Made by a program: the position numbers and the translations under genes. A stretch of 6,622 nt of DNA. It comes from Chloroflexota bacterium. Lineage in GTDB: Bacteria > Chloroflexota > Dehalococcoidia > Dehalococcoidales > RBG-16-60-22. Positions 1-5,311 of the stretch are shown piece after piece. Below the pieces are notes generated by a model. That model had not been told where the DNA came from, did no database searches, and saw only the letters and a list, made by a program, of their open reading frames with translations. The stretch spans positions 1-6,622 of the forward strand of contig VGOH01000066.1 in the NCBI GenBank assembly GCA_016875955.1, written 5' to 3'. How positions within the stretch are numbered: the stretch's first letter is position 1; each line of letters starts with the position of its first letter.

Positions 1-921
1 CAGGTCAGAGGCAAGGTTGCCGGCATAAATGGCGGCGGCGGCATTCAGCACCACCACGTCGCGCGCCGGCCCCTTTTCACCGTTGAGGACACGGCGCAGG
101 ATGCCAGCGTTTTCTTCCGGCATGCCCCCCTTGATTTCCGAGACGCTGGTTTTGGCAAGACCGAAAGCGGCGGGATTGAGTTCAGAGGGAGGCAGGACGC
201 CCCGCTCGTTGACCTCCCAGAATACTGACGGCCCGCTGATGGAGAGCTCGTCCATGCCGTCAAGGCCGTGGACCACGAGGGAGTGCTTGGTGCCCAGCCG
301 GTGCAGCACGGCGGCGATTTTCTGGCCCAGCTCTTTACTGGCCACGCCGATCACCTGGTACTCGGCGCGGGCGGGATTGGTAAGTGGACCGAGGATATTG
401 AATACCGTCCGGATGCCGATTTCCCGTCGCGGCCCGGCGGCGTGTTTCATCGCCGGGTGGAAGAGGGGAGCGAACATGAAGCCGATGCCCACTTTTTCCA
501 GACATTCGGCGACGGCCTCCGCGTTGAGTTCAATTTTAACCCCCAACGCCTCCAGCACGTCGGCGCTGCCGCAGTGGCTGGTCATGGCGCGGTTGCCGTG
601 CTTGGCCACCTTCAGTCCGGCCCCGGCGGCCACGAAAGCAGCGGCGGTGGAGATATTGATGCTGGCGGAGTTATCGCCGCCGGTGCCGCAGGTGTCTATT
701 ACCGGCGGCGTCGCTTTCACCGGCACTGCCTTCTCCCGCATGACGCTGGCCAGACCGGCAATTTCCTCAACCGTTTCCCCTTTGATGCGCAGCGCGGTGA
801 CAAAAGCGGCAATCTGGGCCGGGGTTGCCTCCCCGCCCATTATCTCCGCCATCACTGCCGCAGACTGCTCAAAATTCAGCGAGTTGCCCGAAACCAGAGC
901 ATTTATGGCTTCTTTTATCAT
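1..921 (-). CDS. trpD: Anthranilate phosphoribosyltransferase TrpD, C-terminus cut by the window edge
   Basis: Second step of tryptophan synthesis: transfers phosphoribose from PRPP to anthranilate in the cytoplasm. I read 307 codons from ATG at 921 with no stop before the window edge. The family is usually about 340 residues, so roughly 35 are missing. The N-terminal helical domain spans about residues 1-65. The PRPP-binding glycine motif CGTGGD is at 78-83, KHGNRAMTSHCGSADVLE at 107-124, GPLTNPA at 178-184 and HGLDGMDE at 218-225, all characteristic of TrpD. The start is supported by GGTGAGG about 6 nt upstream and by the typical N-terminus MIKEAI. It lies 76 nt downstream of the trpG stop, in the same direction. 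That gap is filled by a shortened copy of the palindromic repeat, which also carries the Shine-Dalgarno. The identification is very secure. Confidence 0.96.
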   Translation of the reverse strand, partial: MIKEAINALVSGNSLNFEQSAAVMAEIMGGEATPAQIAAFVTALRIKGETVEEIAGLASVMREKAVPVKATPPVIDTCGTGGDNSASINISTAAAFVAAGAGLKVAKHGNRAMTSHCGSADVLEALGVKIELNAEAVAECLEKVGIGFMFAPLFHPAMKHAAGPRREIGIRTVFNILGPLTNPARAEYQVIGVASKELGQKIAAVLHRLGTKHSLVVHGLDGMDELSISGPSVFWEVNERGVLPPSELNPAAFGLAKTSVSEIKGGMPEENAGILRRVLNGEKGPARDVVVLNAAAAIYAGNLASDL

Positions 922-929
922 CTTTCTAC

Positions 930-1010
930 CTCACCCCCTTTGTCCCCCTCTCCTTCAAGGAGAGGGGGAGGTTCTGGGAAAAGGGGCTGCGCCCCTCTTA
1001 AACTCCCCTG
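930..1010 (-). repeat. Shortened, inverted copy (C) of the GC-rich palindromic repeat, between trpG and trpD
   Basis: Read on the minus strand this follows the 3' half of the copy at 5077-5279 block by block. First comes GGGGAGTTTAA, which includes the trpG stop. Next is a small hairpin AGGGGC/GCCCCT (982-996). Then a CCCCCTCTC arm leads into a 25-nt palindrome (944-968), followed by GGGGGACAAAGGGGGTGAG at the end. The 5' half and the spacer of the third hairpin are missing. The final GGGGGTGAGG acts as the Shine-Dalgarno region of trpD. Homology is judged by eye from block order and shared motifs. Confidence 0.75.
944..968. repeat. Perfect inverted repeat upstream of trpD
   Basis: CCCCCTCTCCTT and its exact complement are separated by one base, giving an 11-bp RNA hairpin with a 3-nt loop in the trpG-trpD spacer. 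No U-tract follows on the minus strand, so it is unlikely to be an intrinsic terminator. It could stabilise the 3' end of an upstream message or modulate trpD translation, since the trpD Shine-Dalgarno begins about 10 nt after it. Confidence 0.85.
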
Positions 1011-1576
1011 CGTTCTTTCTCCAGAAAGTTCCTCAGTATATCCTTGCCCACCTCGGTCATAATAGATTCCGGGTGGAACTGCACGCCGTCAATGGGGTAC
1101 TGGCGGTGGCGCAGGCCCATGATAAGGCCGTTTTCCGTCCAGGCACTGACCTCAAGACAGTCGGGCAGGCCGTCGCGCATCACCGCCAGGGAATGGTAGC
1201 GGATGGCGGGGAAGGGGTTGGGCAGGTTCTGGAACAGCCCCCGGCCGTCATGGTGGATGAGTGATGATTTGCCGTGCTTGATTTCGCTGGCGCCCGCCAC
1301 TCTGCCACCAAAGGCGTAGCCGAGGCACTGGTGCCCCAGGCAGACGCCAAGTATGGGCAGGCGCGGGCCAAAGCGCCGGATGACGTCATTGGAGATGCCC
1401 GCCTGCTGCGGCGTGCCCGGCCCCGGCGAAATGGCAATGCGCTCCGGCCCCAGCCTTTCAATTTCGTCAAGGCTGATTTTATCGTTGCGGAACACCTGAA
1501 CCTCCTGTCCCAGCTCGCTGAGGTACTGGTAGAGGTTATAGGTGAAGCTGTCGTAGTTATCAATTAAAAGGAGCAT
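998..1576 (-). CDS. trpG: Anthranilate synthase component II (glutamine amidotransferase) TrpG
   Basis: Supplies ammonia from glutamine to TrpE for anthranilate synthesis. The 192 residues are a complete class I amidotransferase. N-terminal LLLIDNYDSFTYNL is typical of TrpG/PabA. The oxyanion loop PGPG is at 51-54, the nucleophile Cys79 sits in GVCLGHQ, and the other triad members are His168 and Glu170 in QFHPES. The ATG start overlaps the trpE end by 17 nt and has GGAGG 6 nt upstream inside trpE, which suggests translational coupling. The C-terminal tail EKERRGV extends past the usual conserved end (around DILRNFL). Its last codons and stop coincide with the edge of the intergenic repeat copy at 930-1010. 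Adjacency to trpE favours TrpG over PabA, although such subunits can serve both folate and tryptophan synthesis when no separate pabA exists. Confidence 0.96.
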   Translation of the reverse strand: MLLLIDNYDSFTYNLYQYLSELGQEVQVFRNDKISLDEIERLGPERIAISPGPGTPQQAGISNDVIRRFGPRLPILGVCLGHQCLGYAFGGRVAGASEIKHGKSSLIHHDGRGLFQNLPNPFPAIRYHSLAVMRDGLPDCLEVSAWTENGLIMGLRHRQYPIDGVQFHPESIMTEVGKDILRNFLEKERRGV

Positions 1577-2999
1577 GACTGGCCTCCGCCTGTTTTATCG
1601 CGGCAAGTAGCGCCTGGGCTTTATTCAGGCTCTCCTGGTATTCATTCTCGGGAACGCTGTCGGCAACGATGCCGCCGCCGGCCTGCACGTGGGCCACGCC
1701 ATCTTTGATGACGATGGTGCGGATGGCGATGGCGGTATCCAGATTGCCGGAGAAATCAAAGTAGCCGACGGCGCCGGCGTAGGGCCCTCTCTTGTCCGGC
1801 TCCAGCTCGGCGATTATCTCCATGGCGCGAATCTTGGGTGCCCCGGAGACGGTGCCCGCCGGGAAGCAGGCCCTCAAAGCATCGTACTGGGTCATGCCTG
1901 CCCTCAGCTTGCCCTGGACATGGGACACCAGGTGCATCACGTGCGAGTACCGCTCGATGTCCATGAGCTGCGTCACGGAGACGGTGCCCGGCTCGCTGAT
2001 GCGGCCGATATCGTTGCGGCCGAGGTCGACCAGCATGATATGCTCGGCGCGTTCCTTTTCATCATTCAGCAGCTCCCGTGCCAGTTCCAGGTCGCGGGTG
2101 GGATTGCTGCTGCGGGGCCGGGTGCCGGCGATGGGGTGGTTGGAGACAATGCCGTCCTCCACCCTGACCAGCAGTTCCGGGGAGGCGCCCACGATATGGC
2201 AGTCGTCAAGGTGCAGGAAGTACATGTAAGGGGAGGGGTTAATCGACCGCAGGGCGCGGTAGATGGCGAAAGGGCTGGCGCTGGTGCGCTTGGACAGTCG
2301 CTGCGACAGTACCGCCTGAATGATATCTCCGGCGTAGATGTGCTCCTTGGCCCTGGTGACCATGCCTGCAAATTCGGCCTGCGACCGGTTTGACGTGACC
2401 GGAGAATCCCGTTCCGCAGACGGCGGGGGCGTGTTGACAATCGGCTGCCTTAGGCGGTCCACCATCTGCTCTATTTTATCTGTGGCCTCGCGGTATGCCC
2501 GCTCCACATCGCCATCAAGGTGGGCGTGGGCGACTATCTTTATCTTGTGGGTCAGGTGGTCAAAGACCAGCAGGGTATCCGCCAGCATCAGCATGGACTC
2601 GGGCAGACCCAGAGGGTCGCTGTCCGGCGAGGGCAATTTTTCAAAATATCGCGCCACTTCATAGCTGAGGTAGCCGACAATGCCGCCATGAAAACGGGGC
2701 AGGCCGGACACCGGTATCAGACAGAAACGCTGGAACTCCTTTTCAATCAATGTAAGTGGGTCGACGGGATTTTCCCGGCCGGTCTTTATCACCAGCGACG
2801 GCTCCGTGCCGATGAAGCTATAGCGGGCCAGCCTTTCCCCGCCCTCCACGCTTTCCAGCAAAAAAGAATAGTCGCCATGGGCTATCTTGAGGTAAGCGGA
2901 CACCGGTGTCTCCAGGTCGGCCATCAGCTCACGATAGACCGGCACCAGGTTGCCACGACTTTTCAGTTTTTTCACTTCTGCTAAATCCGGGTAGTACAT
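1560..2999 (-). CDS. trpE: Anthranilate synthase component I TrpE
   Basis: Converts chorismate plus ammonia (from TrpG) to anthranilate, the committed step of tryptophan synthesis. The 479 residues match the normal family length. The N-terminal domain (about 25-165) contains LLES at 47-50, the conserved tryptophan feedback-binding motif. The chorismate-binding domain (about 205-468) contains GASPELLVR at 271-279, AGTRPR at 291-296, HIMLVDLGRND at 320-330, PAGTVSGAPK at 380-389 and QAGGGIVADS at 439-448. LLES and the trpG neighbour favour TrpE over PabB. The start at MYYPDL fits the family; its Shine-Dalgarno is weak (AAAGG region, 3001-3018). The protein contains no tryptophan residue at all. 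It lies directly downstream of a Trp-specific T-box leader, so transcription should rise when uncharged tRNA-Trp accumulates. Confidence 0.97.
   Translation of the reverse strand: MYYPDLAEVKKLKSRGNLVPVYRELMADLETPVSAYLKIAHGDYSFLLESVEGGERLARYSFIGTEPSLVIKTGRENPVDPLTLIEKEFQRFCLIPVSGLPRFHGGIVGYLSYEVARYFEKLPSPDSDPLGLPESMLMLADTLLVFDHLTHKIKIVAHAHLDGDVERAYREATDKIEQMVDRLRQPIVNTPPPSAERDSPVTSNRSQAEFAGMVTRAKEHIYAGDIIQAVLSQRLSKRTSASPFAIYRALRSINPSPYMYFLHLDDCHIVGASPELLVRVEDGIVSNHPIAGTRPRSSNPTRDLELARELLNDEKERAEHIMLVDLGRNDIGRISEPGTVSVTQLMDIERYSHVMHLVSHVQGKLRAGMTQYDALRACFPAGTVSGAPKIRAMEIIAELEPDKRGPYAGAVGYFDFSGNLDTAIAIRTIVIKDGVAHVQAGGGIVADSVPENEYQESLNKAQALLAAIKQAEASHAPFN
1583..1587 (-). promoter_or_regulatory. 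Ribosome binding site of trpG inside trpE
   Basis: GGAGG on the minus strand ends 6 nt before the trpG ATG and lies within the last codons of trpE. It fixes the trpG start and supports coupled translation of two subunits needed in equal amounts. Confidence 0.75.
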
Positions 3000-3022
3000 A
3001 TTTCTTTACCTTTTCCGAAAAC

Positions 3023-3052
3023 AAAAAACCCCCGCCCGGGAAGGGGCGGGGG
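3023..3052 (-). terminator. T-box regulatory terminator in the trpE leader
   Basis: Read on the minus strand, a perfect 9-bp stem CCCCCGCCC/GGGCGGGGG with loop CUUCCC is followed by six U (3028-3023), ending 24 nt before the trpE start. Its left arm is also used by the antiterminator, so it forms only when the T-box is not bound by uncharged tRNA-Trp. Confidence 0.95.
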
Positions 3053-3300
3053 CTGCTTCGCGGTGCCACCCTTCTTGGTCAAAGAAGATAAAGAAAATAC
3101 CTGACCACCTCTATCAGGTACGGTCCTTCTGTCCGAGGACGATACCCTGGGGTCTGATAACGCTCCCCCGGCGGCAAAGCCTACTCGCTTTCAGGCTTTC
3201 GGTTTGCGGCTCCCAGGCCCATTCCGCTCCAGCGCTGGCATCGGCTCTCACCATACCCGACTCTCTGCGCCCCGCTATGGAGCCTACTATTCCTGTTCGC
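3023..3300 (-). ncRNA. T-box riboswitch, tryptophan-specific, controlling the trp operon
   Basis: A leader RNA that binds uncharged tRNA-Trp and switches between terminator and antiterminator. The base of Stem I pairs CAGG (3295-3292) with CCUG (3217-3214), then GCUCC (3283-3279) with GGAGC (3230-3226). Together they enclose a specifier loop with the expected AGUA element on the 5' side and GGAAUGGG on the 3' side. The specifier codon UGG (3221-3219) means tryptophan. The T-box core GGGUGGCACCGCG is at 3071-3059. The antiterminator pairs GCG (3061-3059) with CGC (3048-3046) and GAAGGG (3074-3069) with CCCUUC (3045-3040), leaving the classic 7-nt bulge UGGCACC. Bulge UGGC complements GCCA, which fits a G discriminator base as expected for bacterial tRNA-Trp. 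The antiterminator shares its 3' strand with the terminator, so the two are exclusive. Confidence 0.95.
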
Positions 3301-3323
3301 GGCCTTTTTCTTTTGCTATTTTA

Positions 3324-3353
3324 AGTATTAGATAAAAAAGCCAGTTTTGTCAA
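3324..3353 (-). promoter_or_regulatory. Sigma-70-type promoter of the trp operon
   Basis: On the minus strand there is a perfect TTGACA -35 box (3353-3348). An 18-nt spacer separates it from AATACT (3329-3324); a 17-nt spacer to TAATAC is the alternative reading. Transcription would start near 3316, just before T-box Stem I. The -10 is imperfect, but its position relative to the leader is right. Confidence 0.75.
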
Positions 3354-3380
3354 GTGATATATTCTATGGTTTTATTTGAC

Positions 3381-3580
3381 TTCGGTTGGCAGTTGATGCC
3401 TCACCCCTGACCCCTCTCCAGCCAGAATCGCTGGCAAGAAATTACAGGCATAAATGGCTGGAGAGGGGAGTATAGAGGAGAGGGGGCGAAGCCCCCTCTC
3501 CAATTCTTTCCCCCTATCAAACATACTACTTATCGCCTGTCACCGTGGTATCTGTTTGAGAGGGGGATAAAGGGGGTAAG
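3381..3580 (+). repeat. GC-rich palindromic repeat, full copy A
   Basis: About 200 bp closely matching 5077-5279 in the same orientation. It holds three successive hairpins. The first is a perfect 14-bp stem CCCCTCTCCAGCCA (3411-3424) with its complement at 3455-3468. The second is an 11-bp stem GGAGAGGGGGC/GCCCCCTCTCC with a GAA loop (3477-3501). The third is a 13-bp stem with one mismatch, 3510-3522 with 3554-3566. The outer ends, CCTCACCCCTGACCCCTCTCC and GAGAGGGGGATAAAGGGGGTAAG, are imperfect inverted repeats of each other, as in MITE-like or REP-like elements. There is no coding capacity. It fills most of the gap between the trp promoter and the gene ending at 3612; nothing else is evident there. 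Confidence 0.9.
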
Positions 3581-3611
3581 TAAAAACCACTATAGGCAAA
3601 TAGCACCAATT

Positions 3612-3872
3612 CTACTTGAAACGGTCGGCGATGCTCTTACCGAAATCCTGCGCCGCTTTGCCCACCGCTCTGAACCTGGCTTTAACGTCTTCGTCCTGGA
3701 AGCGACTGCCAAAGGTCCTGGCGGCGTTGGCGGCGCTATCGCCGAATTCCCTGGCCTTCTCCTTGAGCTGGGGGTCATTGAATATCTCGCTTATGGCCTC
3801 GCCAAAGACGCGGAACATCTCACCGAAGCTCTCGGCAGTGCCTTTTTTATCTGTCTTTTTCCCGGGTACCAT
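3612..3872 (-). CDS. Small charged, helical, FG-rich protein of unknown function
   Basis: 86 residues, no signal peptide or membrane segment, so probably cytoplasmic. The start is well supported by AAGGAGG 5 nt before ATG. The N-terminus is lysine-rich (KKTDKK, 5-10). The rest looks like continuous amphipathic helix, with phenylalanines spaced along it and the dipeptide Phe-Gly at 16-17, 23-24, 43-44, 54-55 and 77-78. Acidic and basic residues alternate, and it ends RFK. I do not recognise a named family. The composition resembles small helical proteins that bind membranes, DNA or themselves, but nothing visible decides between these. It is divergent from the membrane protein gene at 4040, with 167 bp between them. 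That spacer is AT-rich at 3905-3960 and holds an imperfect dyad (about 3914-3939), but I see no convincing -35/-10 pair for this gene. Confidence 0.8.
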   Translation of the reverse strand: MVPGKKTDKKGTAESFGEMFRVFGEAISEIFNDPQLKEKAREFGDSAANAARTFGSRFQDEDVKARFRAVGKAAQDFGKSIADRFK

Positions 3873-3981
3873 TTTGTCCTCCTTGGGTGAAGAAAACCGG
3901 CGCCATGATTATCTAATATAATTTACCATTAAATATTACTGGTTGCGAAATTATATAACGGGTAATCAAGTTTTCCGGGTA

Positions 3982-4010
3982 TTGACAGGGCCGCTTTCTT
4001 GGCGCATAAT
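3982..4010 (+). promoter_or_regulatory. Near-consensus sigma-70-type promoter for the small membrane protein
   Basis: TTGACA (3982-3987), a 17-nt spacer, then CATAAT (4005-4010), matching 11 of 12 consensus bases. Predicted transcription start is near 4017, giving a short leader of about 22 nt to the ATG at 4040. Confidence 0.85.
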
Positions 4011-4027
4011 CTGTCTATTCCATTAAC

Positions 4028-4036
4028 AGGAGGTGG
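4028..4036 (+). promoter_or_regulatory. Very strong ribosome binding site of the small membrane protein gene
   Basis: AGGAGGTGG sits 3 nt before the ATG, with the GGAGG core about 6 nt away. This is almost fully complementary to the 16S rRNA tail and fixes the start at 4040. Confidence 0.85.
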
Positions 4037-4039
4037 AAA

Positions 4040-4273
4040 ATGCCACAAATTTTTAAAGCTTTGGCGTCAATACTTGTCTGGGTGCTGTGGATTTCGGGAA
4101 TGTTGATGGGTTTCAGTGTCTTGATACTGGGCATTGTCCGTGGACACCTGTTTATGGTTAGCCCGGCGCCAATGCCGGCGGGACTTGATTCCTATGTATC
4201 CTGGTTTGCCTGCGCCCTTGCCTATGGAGTTGGTGCCGTAGTGGTCATGCTCTTGAGAAAAAAGCTGGAATAA
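4040..4273 (+). CDS. Small integral membrane protein with two predicted helices, unknown function
   Basis: 77 residues. A long hydrophobic segment spans about 7-33 (ALASILVWVLWISGMLMGF and on) and a second about 51-72, joined by a proline-rich loop (SPAPMPAG, 41-48). The positive C-terminus RRKLE-like tail reads RKKLE (73-77). With Lys6 at the N-terminus, this suggests both ends face the cytoplasm and the loop faces outside. No cysteine pair, lipobox or catalytic motif is present, and I do not recognise a family. The gene has a promoter matching 11 of 12 consensus bases, an ideal Shine-Dalgarno and a hairpin just after its stop, so it looks like an independent, strongly expressed single-gene unit. 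It converges on the gene at 4343-4957. Confidence 0.85.
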   Translation: MPQIFKALASILVWVLWISGMLMGFSVLILGIVRGHLFMVSPAPMPAGLDSYVSWFACALAYGVGAVVVMLLRKKLE

Positions 4274-4289
4274 AGCCACTTATTCAATG

Positions 4290-4315
4290 AAAAGGGAGGG
4301 GAAAGCTCCCCTCCC
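4290..4315 (-). terminator. Intrinsic terminator between convergent genes
   Basis: A 9-bp stem GGGAGGGGA/TCCCCTCCC with a 4-nt loop (4294-4315). On the minus strand it is followed by UUUUC (4293-4289), so it best serves the gene ending at 4343. It lies 20 nt after the plus-strand stop at 4273 and may also act, more weakly, in that direction. Confidence 0.75.
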
Positions 4316-4342
4316 GCATGGCAAGCGATTATAACCGGTCGG

Positions 4343-4957
4343 TTACTTCCCGGCCATCGCTTTCATCAGCTTGGCGGCTCTCCTGGTATTGAATACGCCG
4401 CAGGCGCACTGTGGCGTCAGCAGTTTGGCGGCATCTTCAGGGGTCTTGGTGCCGGCCTTGATTTCCTTCACCATCTCCCTGACCAGGTTGGGTGCCACCA
4501 GGGCATGGCCGCACATGGTGGTAACCTCAAGGATTTCATCGGGGGGCAATTTTTCCGTTCTGCCCCAGGTACCGAGGGAAAAGTTGGCAGTGTGGTGTTT
4601 CAGCCCAGCTTTCTCAATGCACTCATCAACCCTCTCAAAGATGCCGCTCACCACCACCGATAGGCCCAGGTCAGCCTCCTTGACCTCTTTCAGGACGGCG
4701 GTTACCGCCTCCGGGTTATCAAAGACAGCGTGGCCTATCTTGCTGGCATTGGCAATAACCTCCTCTGCCTTATCAATATTGCCGCCCATGGTAACGCTGC
4801 CGATGTTGACCGGGTTGTGCTTCAGAGCGATGCGCAGGAACTGCTGCACCTTCGGGATATGTCCCTCTTCATTGTGGCCGATGGCCTGTATCATCAGCAT
4901 GACATAGTCTTCACTGAGGCTTTCGGCACTGCCGCGCCGATGCAGGGTGTGCGTCAT
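4343..4957 (-). CDS. Conserved-looking protein with four cysteines (C-terminal CxC), unknown function
   Basis: 204 residues, soluble, no signal peptide. The start has AAGGAGG 6 nt upstream. It begins MTHTLHRRGS. Residues about 12-175 look alpha/beta, with a glycine-rich stretch NIGSVTMGGNIDKAEEVI (51-68) and hydrophobic strands such as LGLSVVVSGIF (97-107). Cysteines are at 113, 149 (TTMCGHALVAPNLV), 184 and 186 (LTPQCACGVFN). His residues lie close by at 121, 122 and 151, and the C-terminus is basic (RRAAKLMKAMAGK). Cys149, Cys184 and Cys186 could ligate a metal or an iron-sulfur cluster, or form a redox pair; this is inference. I cannot assign a named family. It stands alone, with its own promoter and terminator. 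Confidence 0.85.
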   Translation of the reverse strand: MTHTLHRRGSAESLSEDYVMLMIQAIGHNEEGHIPKVQQFLRIALKHNPVNIGSVTMGGNIDKAEEVIANASKIGHAVFDNPEAVTAVLKEVKEADLGLSVVVSGIFERVDECIEKAGLKHHTANFSLGTWGRTEKLPPDEILEVTTMCGHALVAPNLVREMVKEIKAGTKTPEDAAKLLTPQCACGVFNTRRAAKLMKAMAGK

Positions 4958-5013
4958 TCGTTGCCTCCTTATGATTTAATGATGACTGGTAGCCAGCTTG
5001 TGGATTAGGAAGC

Positions 5014-5039
5014 ATAATCATTATAGTCAAACTGATTAT
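5014..5039. promoter_or_regulatory. Inverted repeat overlapping the -10 box: possible operator
   Basis: ATAATCA (5014-5020) and its exact complement TGATTAT (5033-5039) are separated by 12 nt, and the left arm touches the TATAAT box of the minus-strand promoter. The size and position would suit a dimeric repressor. An AT-rich chance dyad cannot be ruled out. Confidence 0.4.
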
Positions 5040-5049
5040 CATAAGTCCA
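5020..5049 (-). promoter_or_regulatory. Promoter of the four-cysteine protein gene
   Basis: On the minus strand, TGGACT (5049-5044), an 18-nt spacer, then a perfect TATAAT (5025-5020). Predicted start is near 5013, about 55 nt before the ATG. The leader contains a small CTGGTAGCCAG hairpin near 4986-4996. An alternative using TTGACT (5030-5025) has a poorer -10. Confidence 0.6.
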
Positions 5050-5076
5050 CCCGACGCATGGTAAGTTCTGTTGGCC

Positions 5077-5279
5077 TTTGGTTGGCATTTGACGCCTCAC
5101 CCCTGACCCCTCTCCAGTCAGAATCACGGGTAAAAGGCGGCAGGCAATAATGGCTGGAGAGGGGAGTTTAAAGGAGAGGGGGCTCCGCCCCCTCTCTCCA
5201 ATTCTTTCCCCCTCTCAAACATTATGAAAAATGGGGCATAAAAGACAAGCCTGTTTGAGAGGGGGAGCAAGGGGGTGAG
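5077..5279 (+). repeat. GC-rich palindromic repeat, full copy B
   Basis: About 203 bp, same orientation as copy A at 3381-3580, sharing its edges (TTTGGTTGGCA at the start, GGGGGTGAG at the end) and three-hairpin layout. Hairpins are 5107-5117 with 5154-5164, 5173-5183 with 5187 onward, and a perfect 13-bp CCCCCTCTCAAAC/GTTTGAGAGGGGG (5208-5220 with 5253-5265). Loop and spacer sequences differ from copy A while the stems are kept. It sits between two divergent promoters and occupies most of the 4958-5362 gap. Confidence 0.9.
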
Positions 5280-5311
5280 CGAAAGAATAGTCACAAGCAA
5301 ATAAAGCCGCA

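Noticed and set aside
268..1062. Plus-strand open frame of 264 codons
   Set aside because: Antisense to trpD, His/Gly-rich without recognisable motif, and runs into the repeat; shadow frame.
29..1264. Long plus-strand open frame of 411 codons across trpD and trpG
   Set aside because: It lies antisense to two unmistakable trp genes, has low-complexity composition and no family motifs; it is a GC-rich shadow frame.
998..1576. Folate gene pabA instead of trpG
   Set aside because: Sequence alone cannot fully separate them, but the overlap with trpE and position in a T-box-controlled trp operon favour trpG.
1689..2393. Plus-strand open frame of 234 codons
   Set aside because: Antisense to trpE, which carries all expected family motifs; no credible ribosome binding site or family.
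3381..3580. Repeat copies as intrinsic terminators
   Set aside because: Stems are strong, but none is directly followed by a run of T on either strand; hairpin 2 is followed only by AATTCTTTCC. A weak effect is possible but not supported.
4371..4907. Plus-strand open frame of 178 codons
   Set aside because: Antisense to the four-cysteine gene, which has a strong Shine-Dalgarno, promoter and terminator; shadow frame.
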